DNA from: Salinimicrobium nanhaiense
Lineage (GTDB): Bacteria; Bacteroidota; Bacteroidia; Flavobacteriales; Flavobacteriaceae
NCBI GenBank assembly: GCA_012038135.1
Contig: JAAVJQ010000018.1
Span: 1 to 52,850 of the forward strand
Direction of reading: 5' to 3'
DNA length: 52,850 nucleotides
The position numbers and the translations under genes are program-made. This document shows, piece by piece, positions 8,881-16,815 of the stretch; positions within the stretch are counted from its first letter, which is position 1, and the number at the start of each line of letters is the position of its first letter. A model generated the notes under the pieces. The model was not told the origin of the DNA. It worked only from the letters and a program-made list of their open reading frames with translations, and did no database searches.

Positions 8881-9366
8881 TTAAATTCGGGAGGAATGCA
8901 AACCTAATTGTCTAAGGATGATAACTAATTGTCCTGTATGATATGCAGTGTGTTCAATTACTAAAAGTAATTCTCTAAAGATACTGTGATCTTTACCGGA
9001 AGGCACCTGTGCTCCCAGGTTTTTCTCATGTGAAACGATAATCCTCCCAAGAGCCTCCCTATCTTCGAAAAAATTCTCTTGTAGTTCACGCCATGATTCC
9101 TCCCTTCCAGGTGCCTGCTGCTTAGGCCAGTAATCATTTGGCCAGACCGGTGCCTGGTAATCTTGCTTAAGGCAGTAATGTAGAATATCCCGCTGAGTAA
9201 AGAAAATATGGTAGAACAGTTCGTAAAAAGAATAAGGAAGACCCTTGGGTCGTAAATGAATTTGTTCAAAAGGTATTTTCTTCAGCAATTCCTCAATAGT
9301 CATAAAAGCTTCCCCTCCAAAAAGGTGCTTTTTGAGCTGCTCTCTATTTACTTTCCCGGGTTTCAT
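8881..9366 (-). CDS. DinB-like four-helix protein
   Basis: A 161-residue protein of the DinB/YfiT-type metal-binding helical-bundle superfamily. Three histidines expected to bind the metal are visible: one in FYHIFF near residue 53, and the pair in IEHTAYHTGQL near residues 138-142. The HTGQ(L/I) motif is typical of the superfamily. Members include thiol-dependent transferases and stress-induced proteins, so the reaction cannot be named. It lies between ettA and a small membrane-protein gene on the same strand, with gaps of about 110 and 150 bp. Confidence 0.8.
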   Translation of the reverse strand: MKPGKVNREQLKKHLFGGEAFMTIEELLKKIPFEQIHLRPKGLPYSFYELFYHIFFTQRDILHYCLKQDYQAPVWPNDYWPKQQAPGREESWRELQENFFEDREALGRIIVSHEKNLGAQVPSGKDHSIFRELLLVIEHTAYHTGQLVIILRQLGLHSSRI

Positions 9367-9516
9367 CTTTCAGAAATTTCTTCAGAAGATAAGAAAAAGA
9401 TGTGGGGTTGGCGAATAGGAATACGAAATTGCTTCAGCTAAAAAAGACTCTGCTTTTTCAGAAGGAAAAATCGAAACAACAACTTCCGAAGAGGGACTTA
9501 GAAGGAAAGTATGCCT

Positions 9517-9696
9517 TTATACCCTTCCTTTCAAGGCATTGAAAGCCCAGGACATTACAAAAAATCCTATTCCTACCGTGGAAAAACCAATGGCATAGTC
9601 CTGATATTTTAGCACCCCAAGAAGAACCAGGGCAATACCAATCAAAAGCATACAAAATGATGCCCAGGCAAAAATTGAATTCTTGTTCATTCCCAT
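9517..9696 (-). CDS. Small two-helix membrane protein (CAL67264-like)
   Basis: A 59-residue protein too short for usual length cut-offs. It starts MGMNKNSIFAW, and an inner start at 9690 is possible. It contains two hydrophobic helices (about residues 8-28 and 34-52) and ends NALKGRV. From memory this matches the small flavobacterial family called CAL67264 membrane proteins, which has no known function. An exact -7 box TACTTTTG lies at 9741-9748 (reverse strand), giving a ~40-nt leader. A longer open frame on the same strand (9458-9655) is out of phase and has no protein-like features. Confidence 0.82.
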   Translation of the reverse strand: MGMNKNSIFAWASFCMLLIGIALVLLGVLKYQDYAIGFSTVGIGFFVMSWAFNALKGRV

Positions 9697-9740
9697 ATTA
9701 AAATTAGTAAAGGTTACAGGAGCAGCAGGCTCCCGGAGGG

Positions 9741-9748
9741 CAAAAGTA
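9741..9748 (-). promoter_or_regulatory. -7 element for the small membrane-protein gene
   Basis: Read on the reverse strand, TACTTTTG is an exact match to TAnnTTTG. It lies about 45 nt upstream of the start at 9696. No clear -33 TTG is at the expected distance. Confidence 0.45.
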
Positions 9749-9852
9749 TATAAGCACTGCCGGTGCTAATATGACAAAGGTCGCAATTTTAAATATTATT
9801 TTAAAGATTTATAGTTAGCGGGTTTTTGTATTTTAGCAAGCATTGAAAAATA

Positions 9853-9870
9853 GAGGCTGTTGAGAGCCTC
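9853..9870 (+). promoter_or_regulatory. Leader hairpin before the acyl-CoA carboxylase gene
   Basis: GAGGCT (9853-9858) pairs with AGCCTC (9865-9870) in the presumed 5' leader, 35 bp before the ATG. A -7-like TATTTTAG sits at 9829-9836. A regulatory role is not shown. Confidence 0.3.
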
Positions 9871-9905
9871 CCATACATTTTAAAACCGACTCTTTAACCT
9901 TATCA

Positions 9906-11534
9906 ATGGATATTCAATTTAATAAAAACGAAGACCACAACAAATTATTAGTTTCAGATCTTAACCACCGCCTCAAGCGGGTGAAACTTGGTGGCGGAGA
10001 AAAACGTATAGAGAAACATCATAAAAAAGGTAAAATGACTGCCCGCGAGCGGATCAATTACCTGCTGGATGATGAAAAAGAAGCCATCGAAATCGGGGCT
10101 TTTGCAGGAGATGGCATGTATGAAGAACATGGCGGCTGCCCCAGTGGCGGTGTGGTGGTGAAGATTGGAAAGGTTTCGGGAAAACAGTGTATTGTGGTTG
10201 CTAATGATGCCACGGTAAAAGCGGGAGCCTGGTTCCCTATTACTGCAAAAAAGAACCTGAGAGCACAGGAAATCTCTATTGAAAATCGTTTACCCATTAT
10301 TTATCTGGTGGATTCCGCCGGAGTTTACCTTCCTATGCAGGATGAGATCTTTCCCGATAAAGAACACTTCGGAAGGATCTTTAGGAACAATGCGGTAATG
10401 AGCAGCATGGGCATCACCCAGATCTCTGCCGTTATGGGCAGCTGTGTTGCCGGGGGCGCCTATTTACCTATCATGAGCGATGAAGCCCTTATAGTAGAGA
10501 AAACCGGAAGTATTTTCCTCGCCGGAAGCTACCTGGTGAAGGCAGCGATTGGAGAATCTATAGATAACGAAACCTTAGGCGGTGCAACTACGCACAGTGA
10601 AATTAGCGGGGTGACGGACTATAAAGCTAAAGATGATAAAGACGCGCTGGATACCATCAAAGGATTGATGGACAAGATTGGGGATTATGACAAGGCCGGC
10701 TACAACCGGAAAGCTCCTAAAAAACCGGCTAAAGACCCGCAGGAGATCTACGGAATACTTCCAAAGCTTAGGAATGAGCAATACGATATGCATGAGATCA
10801 TTGCCAGGCTGGTTGATGATTCTGAATTCCAGGAGTACAAAGAAGGCTACGGACAAACAATTATCTGCGCCTACGCCCGTATAGACGGCTGGGCAGTGGG
10901 AATTGTGGCCAATCAACGTAAGATTGTCAAAAATGCAAAAAAAGAGATGCAGTTCGGCGGGGTGATCTACTCAGATTCTGCCGATAAGGCCACCCGGTTT
11001 ATAGCGAATTGTAATCAAAAGAAAATTCCGCTGGTTTTCCTTCAGGATGTAACCGGTTTCATGGTTGGTAGCAAGAGCGAACATGGCGGCATCATTAAAG
11101 ATGGAGCAAAAATGGTAAATGCGGTGAGTAATTCGGTAGTACCAAAATTCACGGTGATCATTGGAAATTCATACGGTGCCGGTAATTATGCGATGTGCGG
11201 AAAAGCCTATGATCCGCGCCTGATATTTGCATGGCCAAGTGCCGAACTCGCTGTAATGGGTGGAACACAGGCAGCAAAGGTACTTGCCCAGATCGAAACT
11301 GCTTCCATGGAAAAGAAAGGCGAAAAAGTGGATGCTGAAAAGGAGAAGGAAGTCTTCGAGCAGATCAAAGCGCGCTATGACAGGCAAACTTCTGCCTACT
11401 ACTCGGCAGCACATTTATGGACAGATGCCGTGATCGATCCCCTGGACACCAGAAAGTGGATCTCGACAGGGATTGAAGCTGCCAACCACGCCCCTATCGA
11501 AAAAGATTTTAATCTTGGCGTGATTCAAACCTGA
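9906..11534 (+). CDS. Acyl-CoA carboxylase carboxyltransferase (beta) subunit
   Basis: This 542-residue protein holds the N- and C-terminal carboxyltransferase domains of biotin-dependent acyl-CoA carboxylases. Such enzymes move carboxyl from carboxybiotin to an acyl-CoA. GGSPSGG-like (GGCPSGG), the CVAGGAYLP oxyanion region and the second GNSYGAGNYAMCG glycine-rich loop are all present. The length, the ERI(N)LLDD start region and the general sequence fit methylcrotonyl-CoA carboxylase beta (leucine degradation). Propionyl- or geranyl-CoA carboxylase cannot be excluded. The biotin-carrying alpha subunit is not in the window. The next gene starts 4 bp after its stop, so they are probably co-transcribed. 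Confidence 0.92.
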   Translation: MDIQFNKNEDHNKLLVSDLNHRLKRVKLGGGEKRIEKHHKKGKMTARERINYLLDDEKEAIEIGAFAGDGMYEEHGGCPSGGVVVKIGKVSGKQCIVVANDATVKAGAWFPITAKKNLRAQEISIENRLPIIYLVDSAGVYLPMQDEIFPDKEHFGRIFRNNAVMSSMGITQISAVMGSCVAGGAYLPIMSDEALIVEKTGSIFLAGSYLVKAAIGESIDNETLGGATTHSEISGVTDYKAKDDKDALDTIKGLMDKIGDYDKAGYNRKAPKKPAKDPQEIYGILPKLRNEQYDMHEIIARLVDDSEFQEYKEGYGQTIICAYARIDGWAVGIVANQRKIVKNAKKEMQFGGVIYSDSADKATRFIANCNQKKIPLVFLQDVTGFMVGSKSEHGGIIKDGAKMVNAVSNSVVPKFTVIIGNSYGAGNYAMCGKAYDPRLIFAWPSAELAVMGGTQAAKVLAQIETASMEKKGEKVDAEKEKEVFEQIKARYDRQTSAYYSAAHLWTDAVIDPLDTRKWISTGIEAANHAPIEKDFNLGVIQT

Positions 11535-11538
11535 TCTT

Positions 11539-12423
11539 ATGAAAATTCTTCTTTCTGTTGCTTGTTTTCTGCTCAGCTTTTCGGGCTTTGCACAGGATAC
11601 CCTGATAAAGCAAAAAACCCGTAAAATGATGGGGATTAGTCATTTTAGAAGCAATGGCATACCTCTTACCAAAAAAGATTCTCTTAACTGGGTAATCCAC
11701 AACAACGATACCCTGGTGCCTGTGGAAAATTTTCCTTTGGAAGGACCTGACAAAGTTCGTGTTCTATATGAGCCCAGAGACGAAGAATTTCTTGAAATGT
11801 ACAAACAGGCGGTATTTGGGCATACCGAAGAACTTCAGGAGAAATCTACAATTAAGGTTTGGAAGGGTCCGATAAAATTGTTTTTCGATCCTTCTGTTCC
11901 CGAAGCGCACAGAGAAGAACTACTTGATTTTTCAGAAAAAGTTTCTTCAGGAATAGACTCTTTGACAATCACAGAAGTTCAGGAAAGAGCAAAATCCAAT
12001 TTTCTTGTCTTTTACAGAAATTCAGATGAAGATTTCGATCAGGAGCAACGCATCAGTAACAGCAGAAATTCCGGATATTACATCAGCTGGAATGGAAAAC
12101 AACAGATCAATCGCGGAGTTGTAAAGGTAAATGCTTTCAGAGTAACCGATGAAAATCATGGACTGGGCCTTTTGAAATACCATTTTTTTAAAGCCTTAGG
12201 TTACTTCCATTTCTCTCCTAAAGTTCCGTGCAAAGGTTATCTTTCCGGCTGCGCCGTAAAACGGGAATTGACTACAGAAGATCTTGAGATCCTGAAGTAT
12301 CACTATTCATACGGGATGTGCAAGGGAATTGATATGAAAAGCTTTGATAAGATCCACAGGGATTCTAAAAGAACACTTGAAGAACATCCCGATGCCGAAA
12401 TTTATTTGGTGCACCAAAACTAA
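11539..12423 (+). CDS. Secreted protein of unknown function
   Basis: I do not recognise this 294-residue protein. It has a classical signal peptide (hydrophobic residues 3-14, cleavage near FAQ-D). The mature part is soluble, with a Cys pair near residues 234 and 240 (VPCKGYLSGC) and another Cys near 280, suggesting a disulfide outside the cytoplasm. The order L-K-Y-H-F-F-K-A-L-G-Y-F resembles the metal helix of DUF2927-like peptidase relatives but lacks a full HExxH. It is packed tightly between the carboxylase gene (4 bp) and an M1 peptidase gene (11 bp), suggesting a shared transcript. Confidence 0.7.
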   Translation: MKILLSVACFLLSFSGFAQDTLIKQKTRKMMGISHFRSNGIPLTKKDSLNWVIHNNDTLVPVENFPLEGPDKVRVLYEPRDEEFLEMYKQAVFGHTEELQEKSTIKVWKGPIKLFFDPSVPEAHREELLDFSEKVSSGIDSLTITEVQERAKSNFLVFYRNSDEDFDQEQRISNSRNSGYYISWNGKQQINRGVVKVNAFRVTDENHGLGLLKYHFFKALGYFHFSPKVPCKGYLSGCAVKRELTTEDLEILKYHYSYGMCKGIDMKSFDKIHRDSKRTLEEHPDAEIYLVHQN

Positions 12424-12434
12424 TAACATCAAAA

Positions 12435-14069
12435 ATGCGATTTTTAGCCCCCTTTATTTTTTCCTTTGGCCTTGCGGCGTTGCCAATGCAGGCCCAGGTA
12501 CTTTCTAATAAAGTCACTTTTACTGAAGCCGATACCCTTCGAGGGTCCTTACGCCCGGAAAGAAGTTATGATGTTCAAAAATATCATCTAAACGTGCGGG
12601 TGGAGCCCGATGAAAGATTCATTTCCGGCTATAACACCATAAGTTTTAAAGCCGAAGAAGACCTGCCGGTAATGCAGGTGGACCTTTTTCAGAACATGAA
12701 GGTGGACTCCATTTTGTACAAAGGAGAAAAAATGAAATTCAACAGAAGGTACAATGCCGTATTTGTTGATCTCCAGCCAAAAGTGACAAAAAGCAGTATA
12801 GATTCCATCCAATTCTTCTATTCCGGAAATCCCAAAGTTGCCGCAAATGCACCCTGGGATGGCGGATTCGTTTTTGACAAAGACAAGGAAGGAAATCATT
12901 TCATTGCTGTGGCAGTCCAGGGAACCGGGGCCAGCCTTTGGTATCCCAACAAGGACCATCAAAGCGATGAACCCGAAGAAGTTTTGATTCAGGTGGCAGT
13001 GCCTCATGAATTGATGAACGTATCCAACGGTAGGTTCATGGGCAAGGAAGTGCTGGAGGATGGGTACACACGCTGGGATTGGAAAGTGAAAAATCCAATA
13101 AACAACTATAATGTAGTGGTCAACATTGCTAATTATGTGCATTTTAAGGACAGGTTCAGAGACCTGGACCTGGATTATTATGTGCTGCCATACCATCTTG
13201 AAAAGGCGAAAAAGCAATTTGAAGAGGTGAAGTTCATGATGAACTGCTTCTATGAGAAGTTTGGCGCTTATCCCTTTGAAGAAGATGGTTTTAAACTGGT
13301 AGAAACCCCGTATTTGGGAATGGAGCACCAGAGCGCTGTGGCGTACGGGAATGACTATAAAATGGGATATTTAGGTAGGGATCTCAGCGGAACAGGAATA
13401 GGGCTCAAATGGGATTTTATCATCATCCATGAGACCGGCCATGAATGGTTCGGAAATAGTATTACGGCAGCAGATATTGCCGATATGTGGATACATGAGG
13501 GCTTCACCTCCTATTCGGAAGCTGTTTACATTGAATGTCGCTGGGGGAAAGAAGAGGCTCTTGAGTACCTGCAGGGAACAAGAGGTGGTATCGGGAACAA
13601 AAACCCTATAAGCGGAAATTACGGTGTCAACAATGAAGGCTCGGGTGATATGTATGCCAAGGGCGCAAACCTGCTGAACACCATCCGCAGCATCTATGAC
13701 AATGACGAGCTGTGGTGGAAAACCTTAAAAGATTACACTGAAACTTACCGTCACAAGATCATAACAACAGAAGAAACTGAGAACTATTTTAATGCGGCAA
13801 TATCCTATGATCTAAAGCCTGTTTTAGATCAGTATCTTCGGAATGCCGCTCTTCCTTCGCTACAGTTTCGGAAAAAAAATGGAAAGGTACAATATCGCTG
13901 GCAGGCCGATGTAGAAGGATTCGATATGCCGGTTGATGTGATCATCAATGAAAAGGAGATACGTCTTTTCCCGACGATGAATTGGCAAAAACTTGATAAA
14001 AAAGTTGCTTCTCCCGAAGATGTGCGGGTAGTGGAAAAAGAATTTTATGTCAACAGGAAGGATATTTAA
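12435..14069 (+). CDS. Secreted M1-family metallopeptidase
   Basis: A zinc aminopeptidase-type protein of 544 residues with a signal peptide (cleavage near QAQ-V, residue 21). The zinc site is H332-E333-x-x-H336 (HETGH) with E355 in IHEGFTSY. GMEHQ (295-299) stands where GAMEN binds the substrate amino terminus, so the exopeptidase motif is altered. The large C-terminal helical domain of aminopeptidase N is absent, as is common for short Bacteroidetes members. It follows the unknown secreted gene by 11 bp. The hairpin array begins 30 bp after its stop. Confidence 0.92.
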   Translation: MRFLAPFIFSFGLAALPMQAQVLSNKVTFTEADTLRGSLRPERSYDVQKYHLNVRVEPDERFISGYNTISFKAEEDLPVMQVDLFQNMKVDSILYKGEKMKFNRRYNAVFVDLQPKVTKSSIDSIQFFYSGNPKVAANAPWDGGFVFDKDKEGNHFIAVAVQGTGASLWYPNKDHQSDEPEEVLIQVAVPHELMNVSNGRFMGKEVLEDGYTRWDWKVKNPINNYNVVVNIANYVHFKDRFRDLDLDYYVLPYHLEKAKKQFEEVKFMMNCFYEKFGAYPFEEDGFKLVETPYLGMEHQSAVAYGNDYKMGYLGRDLSGTGIGLKWDFIIIHETGHEWFGNSITAADIADMWIHEGFTSYSEAVYIECRWGKEEALEYLQGTRGGIGNKNPISGNYGVNNEGSGDMYAKGANLLNTIRSIYDNDELWWKTLKDYTETYRHKIITTEETENYFNAAISYDLKPVLDQYLRNAALPSLQFRKKNGKVQYRWQADVEGFDMPVDVIINEKEIRLFPTMNWQKLDKKVASPEDVRVVEKEFYVNRKDI

Positions 14070-15239
14070 TCATCTTGTACTCCAAATTCAAATTCGATGG
14101 CGCGGATTTGCAATCCGTGCCGATTACTCTTCCTTACCTCCAACCGCTGTCAGGGTTTGAAACCGCTGACAGGGCCTTCCGATGGATGGCGCGGATTTGC
14201 AATCCGTGCCGATTATTCTCCGGTACATCCAACCGCTGTCAGGGTTTGAACCCGCTGACAGGGTTGTCCCATTGCTGGCGCGGATTTGCAATCCGTGCCG
14301 ATTACTCTTCCTTACATCCAACCGCTGACAGGGTTTGAAACCGCTGCCAGGGCCTTCTGATGGAGGGCGCGGATTTGCAATCCGTGCCGATTACTCTTCC
14401 TTACATCCAACCGCTGTCAGGGTTTTTAACCGCTGACAGGGTTGTACCATTGCTGGCGCGGATTTTTAATCCGTGCCGATTACCCACCTAACACCAACCA
14501 ACCGCTGTCAGGGTTCGAAACCGCTGACAGGGCCTTCTGATGGATGGCGCGGATTTGCAATCCGTGCCGATTATTCTCCGGTACATCCAACCGCTGTCAG
14601 GGTTTGAACCCGCTGACAGGGTTGTCCCATTGTTGGCGCGGATTTGCAATCCGTGCCGATTACCCTCCAGTACATTGAACCGCTGTCAGGGTTTGAACCC
14701 GCTGACAGGGTTGTCCAATTGTTGGCGCGGATTTGCAATCCGCGCCGATTACTCTTCCTTACATCCAACCGCTGACAGGGCCTTCTGATGGAGGGCGCGG
14801 ATTTGCAATCCGTGCCGATTACTCTTCCTTACATCCAACCGCTGTCAGGGTTTTTAACCGCTGACAGGGTTGTACCATTGCTGGCGCGGATTTTTAATCC
14901 GTGCCGATTACCCACCTAACACCAACCAACCGCTGTCAGGGTTCGAAACCGCTGACAGGGCCTTCCGATGGATGGCGCGGATTTGCAATCCGTGCCGATT
15001 ATTCTCCGGTACATCCAACCGCTGTCAGGGTTTGAACCCGCTGACAGGGTTGTCCCATTGTTGGCGCGGATTTGCAATCCGTGCCGATTACTCTTCCATA
15101 AATCCAACCGCTGTCAGGGTTTGAACCCGCTGACAGGGTTATTTATCTGATGTCGTGGATATATATTTCATGAAATTATCCTCTCACGCTTTTACAAATC
15201 ACTAATTTTCAGTAAATTATAGTTTCAAAATCAGGAGCT
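14070..15239. other. Long non-coding gap filled by a repeat array
   Basis: Between the M1 gene and doxX nearly all sequence (14099-15140) is the repeat array described separately. The remaining ~100 bp before doxX is AT-rich and presumably carries the doxX promoter, though no exact TAnnTTTG is seen. Several open frames cross the array on both strands. They shift frame because most units are 89 bp and give only repeat-derived peptides, so I do not call them genes. Confidence 0.8.
14099..15140. repeat. Twelve-unit array of an ~89-bp two-hairpin repeat
   Basis: Units start at 14099, 14188, 14277, 14366, 14455, 14546, 14635, 14724, 14794, 14883, 14974 and 15063. Spacing is 89 bp, except 91 for the two with a longer linker and 70 for one deleted unit. 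Each unit holds hairpin A (GGCgCGGATT, 3-nt loop, AATCCGtGCC) and hairpin B (CTGTCAG and CTGACAG around an inner GGTT/AACC stem). The B-to-A linker alternates between a GTTGTCCCATTG type and a GCCTTCTGATGG type, giving a dimer of about 178 bp. There are no unique spacers, so it is not CRISPR. It is more GC-rich than its surroundings and probably spread by duplication. Confidence 0.95.
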
Positions 15240-15662
15240 ATGATGTCTATCAAATCCTTAAACAAATGGGCCAATGCGCATACTTATTATCCGCTTGACC
15301 TGCTGAGAATCGTACTGGGAGTTTTCTTTTTTCTAAAAGGGATTCAATTTGTCGCACAAACTCACATGCTTACCGAACTTATTGGACCTCTTAAAGGTTA
15401 CGGGGGAGTAATGTTGCTGGTGCATTATATCGCTCCCGCACATTTAGTGGGCGGCCTTTTAATCGCATTTGGATTACTTACCCGCTGGGCATTGATCGCA
15501 CAGGTGCCGATATTAATTGGAGCTATCCTGATTAATTTCCTCGGACCTTTGCAGTGGGGAAACCTAATCCTGGCCGTAGTTGCCCTTGCCCTTACAGGCT
15601 TCTTTATCTATTACGGTTCGGGCAAACATTCCCTGGATTATTACTTCAAAATGCAGGTTTAG
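15240..15662 (+). CDS. DoxX-family membrane protein
   Basis: A 140-residue protein with four hydrophobic helices (about 18-38, 55-78, 82-105 and 110-130), matching DoxX/DoxD-like quinone- or redox-related membrane proteins. The conserved R-I-x-L-G-x-F-F segment is near the start of helix 1. Starts at 15240 and 15243 are equivalent. Its stop codon overlaps the stop of convergent menE by 3 bp, so no separate terminator fits between them. The position beside a menaquinone gene run is suggestive but does not prove a functional link. Confidence 0.82.
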   Translation: MMSIKSLNKWANAHTYYPLDLLRIVLGVFFFLKGIQFVAQTHMLTELIGPLKGYGGVMLLVHYIAPAHLVGGLLIAFGLLTRWALIAQVPILIGAILINFLGPLQWGNLILAVVALALTGFFIYYGSGKHSLDYYFKMQV

Positions 15663-16759
15663 GCCATTCTGCTTTTTAAGGTGTTGGCGCGATGTATCTT
15701 GCCGTTGGGCGTTTCTTCAAACTTCTCAACGAAATAGATCTTTTTGGGCACTTCAAACTTGCCTAATTTCCGGCAGGCTTTGATCTCCCGCTCCAGGTTA
15801 TTTAGAGCAACTTCAGAAAATTCACTCTCAACCATAAGCACCAGTTTTTCACCCAGAGCCGCATCGGGCAAGGAAGTCACAAAGAATCGGTGTGCAATGA
15901 TAGGTGCCAGCTTGGCTTCGATCTCTTCGGGATGTAATTTTACTCCGCCGGAATTGATCACATTGTCTATCCTGCCTTTCCAGATAAATGTTTTATCTGA
16001 AAGCAGTTCCACAACATCATTAGTGATTAAGGTCTCATCGGTAAGCTGCGGCGCATCAATGATCAGGCAACCGCGGTCATCTGTACTTATAGTAACATTT
16101 GGGAGCACCGTGAAAGGAACGGGGTCTTCTTTAATTTTTTTCTTTGGATTCACATACCGGGCAGCAATATGCGACACAGTTTCGGTCATACCATAGGTTT
16201 CGTAAACTTCTGTACCTATTTCCTGCACCAGATTCCTGAGGTTACTTGACACTGCTCCTCCTCCAACAATGAGCTTTTTGATCAAGTGTAACCTGCTAAG
16301 GGAATTATCAAGTTGGAACGGGGTCATAGCACAAAAATCATAGATCTTGAAAATGCGGTCCAGAGGATTTGCATTAGGAAGTTCCAGGTCGAGTTTCCAA
16401 CCCAGAAGCATAGCTCTCACCAGCATCATTTTCCCCGATATAAAGTTCACCGGAAGACAATGCAGCGCTGTAGTTCCGGGACCAAGATCAAAGAACTTGC
16501 CGGTTGCTCGGGCGCTGTTGATCATTTGCTGCTTCCTGATCCTTATTCTCTTTGGCGGCCCTGTGGATCCTGAAGTCTTTACTTCCACGTAATCCTTATC
16601 GTTTAACCAGTCCAACAAGAAATTTCCTGCCTGGCCTTCATAGGGTTCACCTTCCTTAATCAAACTATAAGCTACCGCAGCCAGATCCTCATTTGTATAG
16701 TACAGGCCGTTTAGCCTAAAATCGGGATGTGTCTCGGGTAAGCTGAATACATTTTGCAT
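15659..16759 (-). CDS. menE: o-Succinylbenzoate-CoA ligase
   Basis: Adenylate-forming enzyme that activates o-succinylbenzoate to its CoA thioester in menaquinone synthesis. At 366 residues it is short for the family, as in other Bacteroidetes. Seen are the AMP-binding loop TSGSTGPPKR, YGMTETV, the hinge region KGRIDNVINSGGVKLHPEEIE and the terminal catalytic-lysine motif PNGKIHR. The frame extends to 16801, but MQNVFSL at 16759 is the better start. The preceding ~55 bp are AT-rich palindromes and not protein-like. The assignment is supported by menC and menA upstream on the same strand. Confidence 0.9.
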   Translation of the reverse strand: MQNVFSLPETHPDFRLNGLYYTNEDLAAVAYSLIKEGEPYEGQAGNFLLDWLNDKDYVEVKTSGSTGPPKRIRIRKQQMINSARATGKFFDLGPGTTALHCLPVNFISGKMMLVRAMLLGWKLDLELPNANPLDRIFKIYDFCAMTPFQLDNSLSRLHLIKKLIVGGGAVSSNLRNLVQEIGTEVYETYGMTETVSHIAARYVNPKKKIKEDPVPFTVLPNVTISTDDRGCLIIDAPQLTDETLITNDVVELLSDKTFIWKGRIDNVINSGGVKLHPEEIEAKLAPIIAHRFFVTSLPDAALGEKLVLMVESEFSEVALNNLEREIKACRKLGKFEVPKKIYFVEKFEETPNGKIHRANTLKSRMA

Positions 16760-16799
16760 AACTTTAATAAAGTTTAACTGCTTAAACTTTAAAGTTAAC
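16760..16799 (-). promoter_or_regulatory. AT-rich nested palindrome before menE
   Basis: AAAGTTTAA (16769-16777) and TTAAACTTT (16782-16790) form a perfect 9-bp inverted repeat with a CTGC centre. Overlapping AACTTT...AAAGTT copies lie on either side. It fills the gap between the CPBP stop and the menE start. An operator or attenuator is possible, but nothing else supports it. Confidence 0.4.
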
Positions 16800-16815
16800 A
16801 AATTGAAGAGGAAAA

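Noticed and set aside
9458..9655. 65-codon reverse open frame
   Set aside because: Out of phase with the small membrane-protein gene at 9517-9696, which has better start context, hydrophobic pattern and promoter.
12588..13328. 246-codon reverse open frame within the M1 gene
   Set aside because: It is antisense to a well-supported peptidase gene and its composition is biased and lacks domains.
14500..14530. tRNA-like T-arm (GGTTCGAAACC)
   Set aside because: It is the loop region of hairpin B, present in variants in other units; no acceptor or anticodon arm fits.
14099..15140. CRISPR array
   Set aside because: Units are ~89 bp with no unique spacers, the repeats diverge from each other, and no cas genes are nearby.
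14075..15150. Open frames of 60-87 codons on both strands within the repeat array
   Set aside because: They consist only of translated repeats, switch frame with the 89-bp period, and exist on both strands at once.
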